From positions 62,001 through 126,000 of the forward strand of contig JAFRAJ010000016.1 of NCBI GenBank assembly GCA_017405465.1: a DNA stretch of 64,000 bases, written 5' to 3'. The notes under the pieces were generated by a model. It made no database searches, was not told the DNA's origin, and saw only the letters and a program-made list of their open reading frames with translations. The stretch is from Oscillospiraceae bacterium. GTDB lineage: Bacteria > Bacillota > Clostridia > Oscillospirales > Ruminococcaceae. Below, piece by piece: positions 1 through 8,195 of this stretch; within the stretch, counting starts at the first letter, position 1, and every line of letters begins with the position of its first letter. The position numbers and the translations under genes are program-made.

Positions 1-2
1 TG

Positions 3-932
3 AACGCGCTCCCGATCATCGACGAAGAAGATAGGCTGCGTTATCTAGTTTTCCGCAAAGACTACGACGCACACAAATCCAATCCCCTTGAGTTGCTGGA
101 TGATCAGAAGAGATACATGGTTGGAGCAGGGATAAACACAAGAGACTATGCGGAGCGTGTGCCTGCTCTCGTCGAAGCAGGAGCAGACGTTCTTTGCATA
201 GACTCATCGGAAGGATACTCTGAATGGCAGAAACTCACGCTTGATTTCATAAGAGAGAAATACGGAAACACCGTCAAGGTCGGAGCCGGAAATGTTGTGG
301 ACAGGGACGGGTTCCTGTTCCTGGCTGAAGCCGGAGCGGACTTCGTCAAAGTCGGAATAGGCGGAGGTTCTATCTGCATCACAAGAGAGCAGAAAGGTAT
401 CGGAAGAGGACAGGCTACAGCAGTCATAGAAGTCTGCAAGGCAAGAGACGAGTACTATGAACGCACTGGCATCTATGTTCCTGTATGCTCCGACGGAGGA
501 ATCGTCCAGGACTATCATATGACGCTGGCGTTGGCTATGGGAGCGGACTTCATCATGCTGGGACGCTATTTTGCCAGATTTGACGAGAGCCCGACTGAGC
601 GTGTAAGTATCGGCGGAAGATATTACAAAGAATACTGGGGAGAGGGCTCTAACAGGGCAAGGAACTGGCAGCGTTATGACATGGGAGGAAAGAGAGACCT
701 TTCTTTTGAGGAGGGGGTCGACAGCTATGTTCCTTATGCGGGACCGCTGCATGACAACGTCGTTTCCTCGCTTGGAAAAGTCAGATCGACAATGTGCAAC
801 TGCGGCGCTTTGGACATCAAGGAACTGCAGCGTACCGCCAAGATCACGCTCGTCTCAGCGACGAGTATCGTAGAGGGCGGAGCGCACGACGTCATCAAAA
901 AAGACCAGCTCTCGTCCATAATGGGAACCTGA
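3..932 (+). CDS. guaB: IMP dehydrogenase, C-terminal part (5' truncated by window)
   Basis: Inosine-5'-monophosphate dehydrogenase oxidises IMP to XMP, the committed step of GMP synthesis, in the cytosol. The frame is open from base 3, so the gene starts before the window; 309 residues are visible. The catalytic loop [11 protein letters not shown] carries the active-site Cys (codon 375-377) and is followed by EQKGIGRGQ. The phosphate-binding segment SDGGIVQDY and the flap region with [12 protein letters not shown] are also present. The loop is slightly unlike the textbook GxGSICTTR form and resembles a divergent clostridial branch (inference). The gene ends at a strong bidirectional hairpin. 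Function is secure; only the N-terminus and CBS domains cannot be judged. Confidence 0.93.
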   Translation, partial: NALPIIDEEDRLRYLVFRKDYDAHKSNPLELLDDQKRYMVGAGINTRDYAERVPALVEAGADVLCIDSSEGYSEWQKLTLDFIREKYGNTVKVGAGNVVDRDGFLFLAEAGADFVKVGIGGGSICITREQKGIGRGQATAVIEVCKARDEYYERTGIYVPVCSDGGIVQDYHMTLALAMGADFIMLGRYFARFDESPTERVSIGGRYYKEYWGEGSNRARNWQRYDMGGKRDLSFEEGVDSYVPYAGPLHDNVVSSLGKVRSTMCNCGALDIKELQRTAKITLVSATSIVEGGAHDVIKKDQLSSIMGT

Positions 933-948
933 TATATAAGAAAAAGAG

Positions 949-984
949 AACTCCGGAGCACAGAATGATACGCTCCGGAGTTTT
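949..984. terminator. Bidirectional Rho-independent terminator between guaB and the HAD gene
   Basis: An 11-bp stem (AACTCCGGAGC paired with GCTCCGGAGTT) encloses a short loop. It is followed by TTTT on the plus strand and by a T-rich run on the minus strand. It can end both guaB and the convergent HAD gene. Confidence 0.85.
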
Positions 985-995
985 AAAATGCTTTT

Positions 996-1655
996 TTAGT
1001 CGCGGTTTTTCTCAAGCCAATCGATCACTTCATTCATGTCAGCGCAAACCGCGCTGCAGAGCCCCTCGACTTCTGCAGAAGGCCTTTTGAGATCGGGAAT
1101 GCAGATAGGTATCATTCCTGCGGCGTGAGCAGCACGCAGGCCGTTTTCGGAATCCTCAAGGACGACGCACTCTCCAGGTTCACAACCGAGAAGTTCTGCC
1201 GCTTTCAGGAAGAGATCGGGAGCAGGTTTTCCGTGCTGCACTAGCTTGCTGTGCGATACTGCATCCATCCGGTGAAAGATCCCGTTAGCTCCAAGAAGCG
1301 TTTCTATCCAGTAGAGACTGTTGGATGATGCGACTGCTTTTCTTATGCCTTTCTCATCGCAGTAGTCCAGTAGCTCCACTGCTCCTCTTTTAAGAGGAAC
1401 ACCTCCGGCAGGAGCGATCTCTTCATACTGGGCGTCCCATTCTTCAAAGACATCCTTGTACGGATCGAGACCGGGAAATCTCTCATAAATGAACTCAGCT
1501 GTATTTTTCTCGGTCATTCCGATAAGCTGACAGTAAGTGTCCATTGTCAGGTCGTAGCCGTGGCGTTGGAAGATATCCTGCCAGATCTCGAAAGTGACCC
1601 TTTCTGAATCCACAAGAAGTCCGTCGTTATCAAAAAGTATAGCGGTGATCTTCAT
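996..1655 (-). CDS. HAD-superfamily hydrolase, beta-phosphoglucomutase-like
   Basis: A 219-residue haloacid-dehalogenase phosphatase of the PgmB/YcjU-like subfamily I. Motif I is LFDNDGLLVDSE near residues 7-18, with the nucleophile Asp and the acid/base Asp. Motif II is around ASSNS (near residue 113). Motif III/IV is the Lys of HGKPAPD followed by VVLEDSENG. The cap lies between motifs I and II. Substrate cannot be read from the sequence; family members act on sugar phosphates or other small phosphoesters. It is the last gene of a leftward group behind coaX and an ECF S-component, 46 bases after the latter, so co-transcription is likely. The upstream ribosome-binding site is weak. Confidence 0.85.
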   Translation of the reverse strand: MKITAILFDNDGLLVDSERVTFEIWQDIFQRHGYDLTMDTYCQLIGMTEKNTAEFIYERFPGLDPYKDVFEEWDAQYEEIAPAGGVPLKRGAVELLDYCDEKGIRKAVASSNSLYWIETLLGANGIFHRMDAVSHSKLVQHGKPAPDLFLKAAELLGCEPGECVVLEDSENGLRAAHAAGMIPICIPDLKRPSAEVEGLCSAVCADMNEVIDWLEKNRD

Positions 1656-1701
1656 TTTTCAGGTGACTGTTATTGGGTAAAAAGGGACTGATCTAGAAGG
1701 A

Positions 1702-2283
1702 TCAGTCCTCGTCTTTTTTGGCGATGCGGATAAGGCGCACGATCACTGGGCTGAGAACTATGTTGAAAAGCACCTCAAAGATGAAGTTGCCTCCGACGAG
1801 TCCGAAGATCATATATCTTCCGACACTGTCAAACCCAAGTGCTTCGCCCCATGCGGCGATGGTATCCATAAAGAAAAGCTTGCAGCCCAGAAGGAACACA
1901 CCGGTGTTCACAACAGGGCAGATAAGAGCTGCGCATATAGCTGCGACCCATACGTTGCTGTTCTTTAGCATTGAGTAGACGACGCCCGCAATGAAACCGG
2001 CAAGGGCTCCTTTGAGAAGAACTGTGAAGACAGTGCCTGCTACTGACACAGCCAGGAACGGTGCAGCGTCACCGGAAACGAGAACAACGACTCCGAATAC
2101 GAAACCGAGCCAGGCACCGGCTGCGGGACCATAGAGAGCGGCTCCGACTACGATCGGTATGAGGGTGAGTGAGACCGAGAACGGTCCGAATTTGATGAAG
2201 CTGCCCAGCAGCTGAAGTACGATGACCAAAGCTGTAAAGATAGCAACTCCAGTCAGCTTGCGTGTTTTTTCTCTGTTATTCAT
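1702..2283 (-). CDS. ECF transporter S component, probably for pantothenate
   Basis: A 193-residue, very hydrophobic protein with about six membrane segments, the size and layout of substrate-capture (S) subunits of energy-coupling-factor vitamin importers. The N-terminal stretch RKLTGVAIFTALVIVLQLLG and the later GPAAGAWLGFVFG are typical of this family. Such proteins need the shared EcfA/A'/T module, which is not in the window. Substrate is inferred from position: the upstream gene on the same strand is coaX, which phosphorylates pantothenate, and PanT-like S components are often found there. The start at 2283 has the ribosome-binding sequence AGGAGA. Other vitamins cannot be excluded. Confidence 0.8.
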   Translation of the reverse strand: MNNREKTRKLTGVAIFTALVIVLQLLGSFIKFGPFSVSLTLIPIVVGAALYGPAAGAWLGFVFGVVVLVSGDAAPFLAVSVAGTVFTVLLKGALAGFIAGVVYSMLKNSNVWVAAICAALICPVVNTGVFLLGCKLFFMDTIAAWGEALGFDSVGRYMIFGLVGGNFIFEVLFNIVLSPVIVRLIRIAKKDED

Positions 2284-2363
2284 TTTTTATTCTCCTGCTG
2301 TCGCCCTCTCAAAATTTGATCTGTAAAGATCCAGAGGTGCGGCGCGACTGGAATTATAACACC

Positions 2364-3128
2364 TTATCTGTTTTTTGCATAGATTAGACGAAGACCTTCT
2401 GTCACGAGATCATCTCTCTTCTGCATCGGGGTGGAACATGAAGGAAGAATAAGGTCTATAAGACCGCCTGTAGCGACGACAGTAGCACTTTCTCCCAGTT
2501 CGTCCATGAATCTTTTGCACATGCCGTCGATCATGGAAGCGAAGCCCAGAACGTATCCGCTTCTGAGACACTCTGGGGTATTGCGTCCGATTGCGCGGGC
2601 CGGAGCTGACAGTTCAAAATCAGTAAGAAGAGACGCGTTGCTTACGAGTGCGTTCATGGATGTCATCAGACCGGGCAGGATGGATCCTCCGAGGAAGTCT
2701 CCGTTCCTGTCAACGGCGGTCACTTTACTGGCGGTTCCGAGGTCAACGACCAGCAGCGGAAGAGGGTAGTGGTTTTTTGCAGCGACCGCAGAAGCAACGA
2801 GATCAGCGCCGCATTCAGCGGGATTGTCCAGCCTGATGTTAAGACCTGTCTTGAGCCCTGCACCGAGAATGAGAGGATCAGATCCGAGGACTATCTTACA
2901 GGCGGATCTGAGAAGCGTGGTAAGCACCGGAACTACAGAGCCTATGATAGAACCTTCTATATCAGAAATACTGAAGCCGTAAAGATCCAGAATATCCCTG
3001 AGTGTCGCAGCATACTGATCGCTGGTCCATGTTGTGTCTGTTCTGACCCTGGACATGAATTTCAGTTCAGTATCTTCATAACCTGCGAATACGATATTGG
3101 TATTTCCTACATCTATACAGAGAACCAT
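2364..3128 (-). CDS. coaX: Type III pantothenate kinase
   Basis: CoaX phosphorylates pantothenate, the first step of coenzyme A synthesis. The 254-residue product has the usual family length. It starts with CIDVGNTNIVFAG, the phosphate-binding loop of the ASKHA fold, with the key early Asp. It also has the DLGTASK motif near residue 129, the GGSILPGL segment near 148, and VVATGGL near 217. The type III enzyme does not resemble the E. coli CoaA type and is usually not feedback-inhibited by CoA. It is the first gene of a leftward group with an ECF S component and a HAD hydrolase, which suggests uptake and activation of pantothenate together. Confidence 0.93.
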   Translation of the reverse strand: MVLCIDVGNTNIVFAGYEDTELKFMSRVRTDTTWTSDQYAATLRDILDLYGFSISDIEGSIIGSVVPVLTTLLRSACKIVLGSDPLILGAGLKTGLNIRLDNPAECGADLVASAVAAKNHYPLPLLVVDLGTASKVTAVDRNGDFLGGSILPGLMTSMNALVSNASLLTDFELSAPARAIGRNTPECLRSGYVLGFASMIDGMCKRFMDELGESATVVATGGLIDLILPSCSTPMQKRDDLVTEGLRLIYAKNR

Positions 3129-3253
3129 TTAGTTTTCCTCCGTCATGGTATTTATCAAAATGCATGATATGTTAATCAGAATGAAAAAGCAAGGAGTACG
3201 GAAAGACCATAACAAAACAGTTAACGTACAGGAAACAATTGTTACAATACATT

Positions 3254-3263
3254 GTGGTATACT
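3254..3263 (+). promoter_or_regulatory. Extended -10 promoter for rsmA
   Basis: TGGTATACT is a good extended -10 element (TG-n-TATACT, hexamer 3258-3263), about 50 bases before the rsmA start. No good -35 hexamer is seen at the right distance, as expected for extended -10 promoters. Confidence 0.5.
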
Positions 3264-3314
3264 GCGTTGTATGTTTTAGGAACAAGACCGAATCTGCTGC
3301 AGGGAGGTGAGGAG

Positions 3315-4145
3315 ATGAGCGAATATGCTCCTGAAAAAAATGTTCACAGGGCTAAGAAGTCCATGGGACAGAATTTTATAGCAGATCCCACTGTGTGCCC
3401 TCGGATAGCAGAGATGGCAGATATAGACGGTGCATGTGTACTGGAGATAGGACCGGGATTCGGTGCACTTACGGTCGAGGCGGCTAAACGCGCAGAAAAG
3501 GTAGTAGCAGTTGAATTGGACAGTGACGTCATTGACGGACTGAAAGAGAATCTGAAAGAGCTTGATAATGTGACAGTCATTCAGGGTGATGCCCTGGAGT
3601 CTGATCTGAAGCAACTTATAAAAGACAATTTCGGAGACCGGCGAGTCTCTGCGATCGGGAATATTCCGTACAATATCACCTCACCGCTCATCATGAAACT
3701 GATAGAGCCTGACCTTGGTCTGGATTCTGTGACAGTGATGATACAAAAGGAGCCTGCAGACAGATTCTGCGCGAGACCTGGAACTGACGGCTGTGGAGCA
3801 GTATCGGTGCCTATATGGTATTACGGTATACCGAAAAAACTGTTTGAAGTAGGCCCGGGGGCTTTCAGACCAAGGCCTAAAGTCAGATCTTCTGTAATCA
3901 GGATAGACTTGAGAGAAGAACCTGCCGTCAAAGTGCTCAATGATGAGCATTTTTTCCGACTGGTTAGAGCAGCATTCGGACAGAGGCGTAAGACCGCCAT
4001 AAACTCAGTGTCCTCACTGATGGGCTATAAGAAGGAAGAGATAGCAGCTGCGATGGAGAAGTGCGGCATCGATCAAGGCATAAGGGCAGAGCGGATGACG
4101 ATGGAGCAGTTTGCGGCACTTTCAGATGAACTTGCTGCATTATGA
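3315..4145 (+). CDS. rsmA: 16S rRNA dimethyladenosine transferase RsmA (KsgA)
   Basis: RsmA dimethylates the two adjacent adenosines in the 3'-terminal helix of 16S rRNA during late 30S assembly, using S-adenosylmethionine. I chose the ATG at 3315 because AGGGAGGTGAGG stands just before it; the open frame begins earlier at 3252 without a ribosome-binding site. The 276-residue product has KKSMGQNFI near its start, the SAM-binding loop VLEIGPGFGALT, the acidic VVAVELDSD strand and the catalytic NIPYNITSPL motif (family NxPY). The C-terminal all-helical domain contains AFGQRRKTA. It is complete and of normal length. Confidence 0.95.
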   Translation: MSEYAPEKNVHRAKKSMGQNFIADPTVCPRIAEMADIDGACVLEIGPGFGALTVEAAKRAEKVVAVELDSDVIDGLKENLKELDNVTVIQGDALESDLKQLIKDNFGDRRVSAIGNIPYNITSPLIMKLIEPDLGLDSVTVMIQKEPADRFCARPGTDGCGAVSVPIWYYGIPKKLFEVGPGAFRPRPKVRSSVIRIDLREEPAVKVLNDEHFFRLVRAAFGQRRKTAINSVSSLMGYKKEEIAAAMEKCGIDQGIRAERMTMEQFAALSDELAAL

Positions 4146-4240
4146 AACAGAAGCTCTACATATAGCGCATATTTGTTACAAGCGTGTGACTGCTTCCGTT
4201 ATTATGCACATGGAAATCATGTAAAATTTGTGCAAGAATA

Positions 4241-4269
4241 TTGAACCCTCGTCGAATACCTTGTATATT
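4241..4269 (+). promoter_or_regulatory. Sigma-70/SigA-type promoter
   Basis: TTGAAC (4241-4246), a 17-base spacer and TATATT (4264-4269) lie 60 bases before the regulator gene at 4329. Hexamers and spacing fit a housekeeping promoter driving the regulator and probably the ftsEX group behind it. Confidence 0.7.
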
Positions 4270-4328
4270 GATAGTTAACATTATTTGTTTTTGTTGATTT
4301 TACCGAAACAAGGCGGAGAGTGAGAGAA

Positions 4329-5411
4329 ATGGCCAGCAAACATTATCTATCAGTAGTACAGCATTTGGGAGAAGCGGTAGGGAGAGTCATCGGCGTTCTG
4401 GATGAGAACTCCTCTGTGGTCGCGTGCAGCGATATTTCCATGATGAACTCCACCAGGGTAGGCATACCTATGGACATGGCTGTGGATGATGTACTCAGAC
4501 ACGGTGGATATACCTACAGATATGTGGACCCGACCAGAAGAGGCGCGATAGTTTTTGTGGAAGGAGAAGATCCGGAAGCAGTGCGCTGCTGCGGTGCTAC
4601 CGCTGTCGTCATTGAAGACATGATGAGAGGCGGAGATGACAGAGATGACATCACTACTTTCATCAAGAACGTTGTCACCAACAATATCCTTCCCAGTGAT
4701 ACTTTCGTAAAGGCAAGGGATCTGGACTTTGCGACAGACGTAAGGACTGCATCTCTTGTCATCAGATATGAAGATGCCTCCAACTCAGTCTCGGTACTCG
4801 ATATAGTTTCCCAGCTCTTCCCGATGGATAACAAGGATTTCGTTTTCAACGTAAATGAGAACGAGACTGTCCTTGTCAAAGATGTGGAAGACAATATAGA
4901 TATGGACGATCTGTGCAGACTCGGTGAGTCTATCGCCGATGTACTTGAAAATGAGCACAGGATCCATGTGAACATAGGAATCGGAAGCATAGTCAACGGC
5001 GTCAAGGAGATGTCAACTTCCTTCAAAGAAGCCCGTACTGCGCTCGAAGTAGGTAAAGTATTTGATACAGAGCATACCGTGATCTCCTACGAGAACCTGG
5101 GTATCGCCCGACTCATTTATCAGCTTCCGACTACTATCTGTCAGCAGTTCCTGCAGGAAGTGTTCAAGATCGGGTCAATTGATTCGCTGGATCAGGAGAC
5201 GCTCTTCACGATTCAGAGATTCTTCGATAACAATCTTAATGTCTCCGAGACTTCGAGAGGACTGTTCGTACACAGAAACACTCTCGTTTACCGTCTTGAG
5301 AAGATTAAGAAGATTACAGGTCTGGATCTTCGCGAGTTCGATCAGGCTATCATTTTCAAGGTTGCTCTGATGGTCCGCAAGTATCTCGACAGTACAAAAA
5401 ACGGGTTTTAA
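4329..5411 (+). CDS. CdaR/PucR-family transcriptional regulator
   Basis: A 360-residue protein whose last 60 residues form the PucR-type helix-turn-helix (LNVSETSRGLFVHRNTLVYR followed by LEKIKKITGLDLR), the DNA-binding end of CdaR-like regulators. The middle third (SFKEARTALEVGK region) matches the GGDEF-like linker seen in this family. The N-terminus may bind a small ligand, but none is evident. The ATG at 4329 is preferred over an in-frame GTG at 4320 because AGGCGGAG sits at proper spacing only for the former. It lies 12 bases before ftsE, so it could be co-transcribed with, and perhaps regulate, the cell-division and wall-hydrolase genes (inference). Confidence 0.8.
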   Translation: MASKHYLSVVQHLGEAVGRVIGVLDENSSVVACSDISMMNSTRVGIPMDMAVDDVLRHGGYTYRYVDPTRRGAIVFVEGEDPEAVRCCGATAVVIEDMMRGGDDRDDITTFIKNVVTNNILPSDTFVKARDLDFATDVRTASLVIRYEDASNSVSVLDIVSQLFPMDNKDFVFNVNENETVLVKDVEDNIDMDDLCRLGESIADVLENEHRIHVNIGIGSIVNGVKEMSTSFKEARTALEVGKVFDTEHTVISYENLGIARLIYQLPTTICQQFLQEVFKIGSIDSLDQETLFTIQRFFDNNLNVSETSRGLFVHRNTLVYRLEKIKKITGLDLREFDQAIIFKVALMVRKYLDSTKNGF

Positions 5412-5423
5412 TACGAGGTCGAA

Positions 5424-6107
5424 ATGATAGAATTCCGTAATGTTACCAAGGAGTATCCCGGCGGAGTATTGGCTCTCGACGAGGTCGATTTCACTATCGA
5501 TAAAGGTGAGTTCGTCTTCATTCTGGGACATTCCGGGGCAGGAAAGAGCACGCTTCTTAAGCTGATGCTCAAGGAAGAGGATCCCACAGACGGTGTGATC
5601 ACTATCGCAGATTATAATCTCAACAAGATTAGGAGAAGGAAGATACCGTATCTGAGGCGTGAACTTGGAGTGGTTTTCCAGGATTTCCGCCTCATACCGA
5701 CAATGACTGCTTACGAGAATGTGGCGTTCGCGATGCGTGTAACGAATGTTGCCGCCAGAGAGATACGCCGCAGAGTTCCGTATATCCTTAAGATAGTCGG
5801 TCTGGAAGATAAGAGCATGGCGTATCCGGAGCAGCTTTCCGGAGGTGAGCAGCAGCGTGTAGCGCTGGCGAGAGCTCTTGTTCACAATCCTAAGATAATT
5901 CTTGCTGACGAGCCTACGGGAAACATAGACCCGAAGCTCTCTATAGAGATCGTTGAGCTCCTTAAGGAGATTAACAGACTAGGAACTACCGTCGTCATCG
6001 TCACACACGATATCGGTCTTGCAAACAGATTCAAAGCCAGGACCATCATCCTTAAGGACGGCAGAGTGGTCAGGGACACCAAAGCTAAAGGAGGCAGTGC
6101 TACATGA
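5424..6107 (+). CDS. ftsE: Cell division ATP-binding protein FtsE
   Basis: FtsE is the cytoplasmic ATPase of the FtsEX complex. This complex uses ATP binding to activate a peptidoglycan hydrolase across the membrane during division. The 227-residue product has Walker A GHSGAGKST (residues 36-44), the Q-loop VVFQDFRLI, the ABC signature LSGGEQQR, Walker B IILADEPTG and the switch His in VIVTHD. Length is normal. It overlaps ftsX by four bases (ATGA), which indicates translational coupling. The hydrolase partner is very probably the coiled-coil M23 protein encoded two genes downstream. Confidence 0.95.
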   Translation: MIEFRNVTKEYPGGVLALDEVDFTIDKGEFVFILGHSGAGKSTLLKLMLKEEDPTDGVITIADYNLNKIRRRKIPYLRRELGVVFQDFRLIPTMTAYENVAFAMRVTNVAAREIRRRVPYILKIVGLEDKSMAYPEQLSGGEQQRVALARALVHNPKIILADEPTGNIDPKLSIEIVELLKEINRLGTTVVIVTHDIGLANRFKARTIILKDGRVVRDTKAKGGSAT

Positions 6108-7009
6108 GAGGCTCCAGCTTCGGTTATCTCGTAAAACAGGGTATCATCAACGTATGGATAAACAGGATGATGTCCATGGCGTCCATCGGTATACTCACCG
6201 CGTGCATGATCATAGTCGGAGGCTCCGGGCTTCTTGCGGTCAATGTACGTGATATCTTCAGGGAAATAGAAAATAAAAACGAACTCGTCGTTTTTGTCAA
6301 AGAGGAAACAGACGAGATCGTTCTTAACGAGATGTACAGCAAGATAGATGGGATGGAGCATGTTAGTTCCTACCATTATGTTTCCAAAGCTGACGCCCTT
6401 GAAGAGCAGAAGTCTTTTATGGGAGATAAGGGATATCTGCTTGAGGGGCTGGAGGACGACAACCCGTTGCCTGCTTCTTTCCGCGTCAAGGTCGACTCTC
6501 TGGAGAATCTTGAATCCGTAGTGCTTGAATTGAATCAGATGAACGGCGTTGACAGTATCTCTGCGCCAACGGATCTTGCCAAGACTCTTACCGGGGTTGA
6601 GAAGGCGTTCCTGATACTGGGCTCCATTATCATAGGCATTCTTATAGTTGCCTCAGCAGTCGTTATCTCTAATACTATAAGACTTACTCTTTATGCGAGA
6701 AGAAGAGAAATACGCATCATGAAATATGTCGGTGCTACCGACTCATTTATCAGGCTTCCGTTCGTGGTCGAAGGTATAACCATCGGGGCGGTTTCGGCAG
6801 GTCTGGCTTTTGGTGTGCTCAGTCTAATCTATGAGAGTCTGGGCGTAATGTTCAGCAAATCAGGTATCACTTGGCTTACAGGCGTGTCGACATCTCTGAT
6901 ACCGTTTGCGAATCTGTGGCAGTATGTCTTGCTTGCATTCCTCGGCTTCGGAGTATTTATCGGAGCCTTCGGAAGCGGATCATCTATAAGAAGGTATCTT
7001 AGGGCATGA
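6104..7009 (+). CDS. ftsX: Cell division permease-like protein FtsX
   Basis: FtsX is the membrane half of FtsEX. The 301-residue protein has the expected layout: a short cytoplasmic N-terminus, a membrane segment at about 22-45, an extracellular loop of about 120 residues that would contact the hydrolase, then three membrane helices with a cytoplasmic loop containing RREIRIMKYVGAT, the coupling motif that touches FtsE. It overlaps ftsE at its start and the M23 gene at its end by four bases each. The tight coupling supports one operon for FtsE, FtsX and their hydrolase. Confidence 0.93.
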   Translation: MRGSSFGYLVKQGIINVWINRMMSMASIGILTACMIIVGGSGLLAVNVRDIFREIENKNELVVFVKEETDEIVLNEMYSKIDGMEHVSSYHYVSKADALEEQKSFMGDKGYLLEGLEDDNPLPASFRVKVDSLENLESVVLELNQMNGVDSISAPTDLAKTLTGVEKAFLILGSIIIGILIVASAVVISNTIRLTLYARRREIRIMKYVGATDSFIRLPFVVEGITIGAVSAGLAFGVLSLIYESLGVMFSKSGITWLTGVSTSLIPFANLWQYVLLAFLGFGVFIGAFGSGSSIRRYLRA

Positions 7010-8181
7010 TTACTGGTATGAAGCTTTCAAAGAAGATTACTGCGTTCATTCTGGTGTTCGCTGTATGCTTCAGCATGTTTTCCTTTTATGGAGTGCAGGA
7101 AGTAGAGGCTGCGACCAGAGAAGAGCTCAAGAAAGAAATGGAAGAAGCTCAGGCGCGTCTTGTTGAGATCAACAAGGAGATCGCCAAGGCAAAGGATGAG
7201 ATCGCAGCTGCAAAACAGAGAGCTGCTACCTATGCAGAACGCATGGAACTTACAAAAAAGCAGATCGACCTGATGCAGCGGAGCATAGATATCAAGAGAG
7301 AGGAACTCAGAGTCAAACAGCAGGAACTGGATGATAAAGAACGCGAGCATGACGAAACATACGCCCTCTTCAAGAGAAGACTGCGTGCGATGTACATGAA
7401 TAATAATGTCACGACTCTCGCTCTTATCCTGGGATCCAAGACCTTCTCAGAGTTTCTCGTTGCAGCTGAGATGCAATCAAAGATATCCAAACACGATACT
7501 GAGCTCGTTCAGAAACTTCAGGATGAAGCAGATGCTATCGAACTGCAGAGGCAGGAAGTAGCGATGGAGCTAGAATCTCTGGAAGGCGATATGGATACCT
7601 TGGAAGACAAATACAATGAGCTTGCTTCACTGTACAGGGAAGCGAATGAAGATCTCTCCAACGCAGAAGCGTACAAAAAAGCTACAGAAGAGGATTATGA
7701 GAAAGTCCTCGAGGAACTGAAAAAGACCCAGGAAGAATGGAATGCATTGATGGGCACAGGTATGCCTACTTATGTAGGAGGCTACTTCGCTTGGCCGGTC
7801 CCGGGATACAGCTGGATCTCATCTCCTTTCGGCTGGAGAACTCTTTACGGAAAACCTGATTTCCACACCGGAATCGATATAGCAGGAAGAAATATTTACG
7901 GGAAGCCCATAATAGCATCCAATACCGGGCAGGTCGTCAAAGTGGCATATTACACTACCGGATACGGATATCATGTCATGATAGACCACGGCGACAATAA
8001 CTGGACAGTATATGCTCATATGAGTTCCATAGCCGTCAAACAGGGCGAATGGGTTGCACAGGGACAGGTCATAGGATATGTAGGGTCTACAGGTAACTCA
8101 ACAGGACCTCATCTCCACTTTGAAGTCAGGATAAACGGCGAAAGAAAGAATCCGCTGGATTATGTATCGTATTCCGGCTGA
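7006..8181 (+). CDS. Murein hydrolase activator / M23 peptidase with coiled coil (EnvC/PcsB-like)
   Basis: An exported 391-residue protein with a signal peptide (about residues 1-36, after MKLSKKITAFILVFAVCFSM), a long coiled coil (about 40-245, rich in K/E/A/L heptads) and a LytM/M23 domain (about 265-390). The zinc ligands are visible: His of FHTGIDIA, His of YAHMSS and HLHFEV near the end. This is the layout of FtsX-activated hydrolases, where the coiled coil docks to FtsX and opens the enzyme. Start may be 7006 (ATGA overlap with ftsX) or the ATG at 7018. The retained ligands suggest an active endopeptidase rather than an EnvC-like activator without activity. Confidence 0.9.
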   Translation: MITGMKLSKKITAFILVFAVCFSMFSFYGVQEVEAATREELKKEMEEAQARLVEINKEIAKAKDEIAAAKQRAATYAERMELTKKQIDLMQRSIDIKREELRVKQQELDDKEREHDETYALFKRRLRAMYMNNNVTTLALILGSKTFSEFLVAAEMQSKISKHDTELVQKLQDEADAIELQRQEVAMELESLEGDMDTLEDKYNELASLYREANEDLSNAEAYKKATEEDYEKVLEELKKTQEEWNALMGTGMPTYVGGYFAWPVPGYSWISSPFGWRTLYGKPDFHTGIDIAGRNIYGKPIIASNTGQVVKVAYYTTGYGYHVMIDHGDNNWTVYAHMSSIAVKQGEWVAQGQVIGYVGSTGNSTGPHLHFEVRINGERKNPLDYVSYSG

Positions 8182-8195
8182 TCACAGGGAATTAA

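Noticed and set aside
3252-3314. N-terminal extension of RsmA
   Set aside because: The earlier start has no ribosome-binding site and overlaps the promoter; AGGGAGGTGAGG fits the ATG at 3315.
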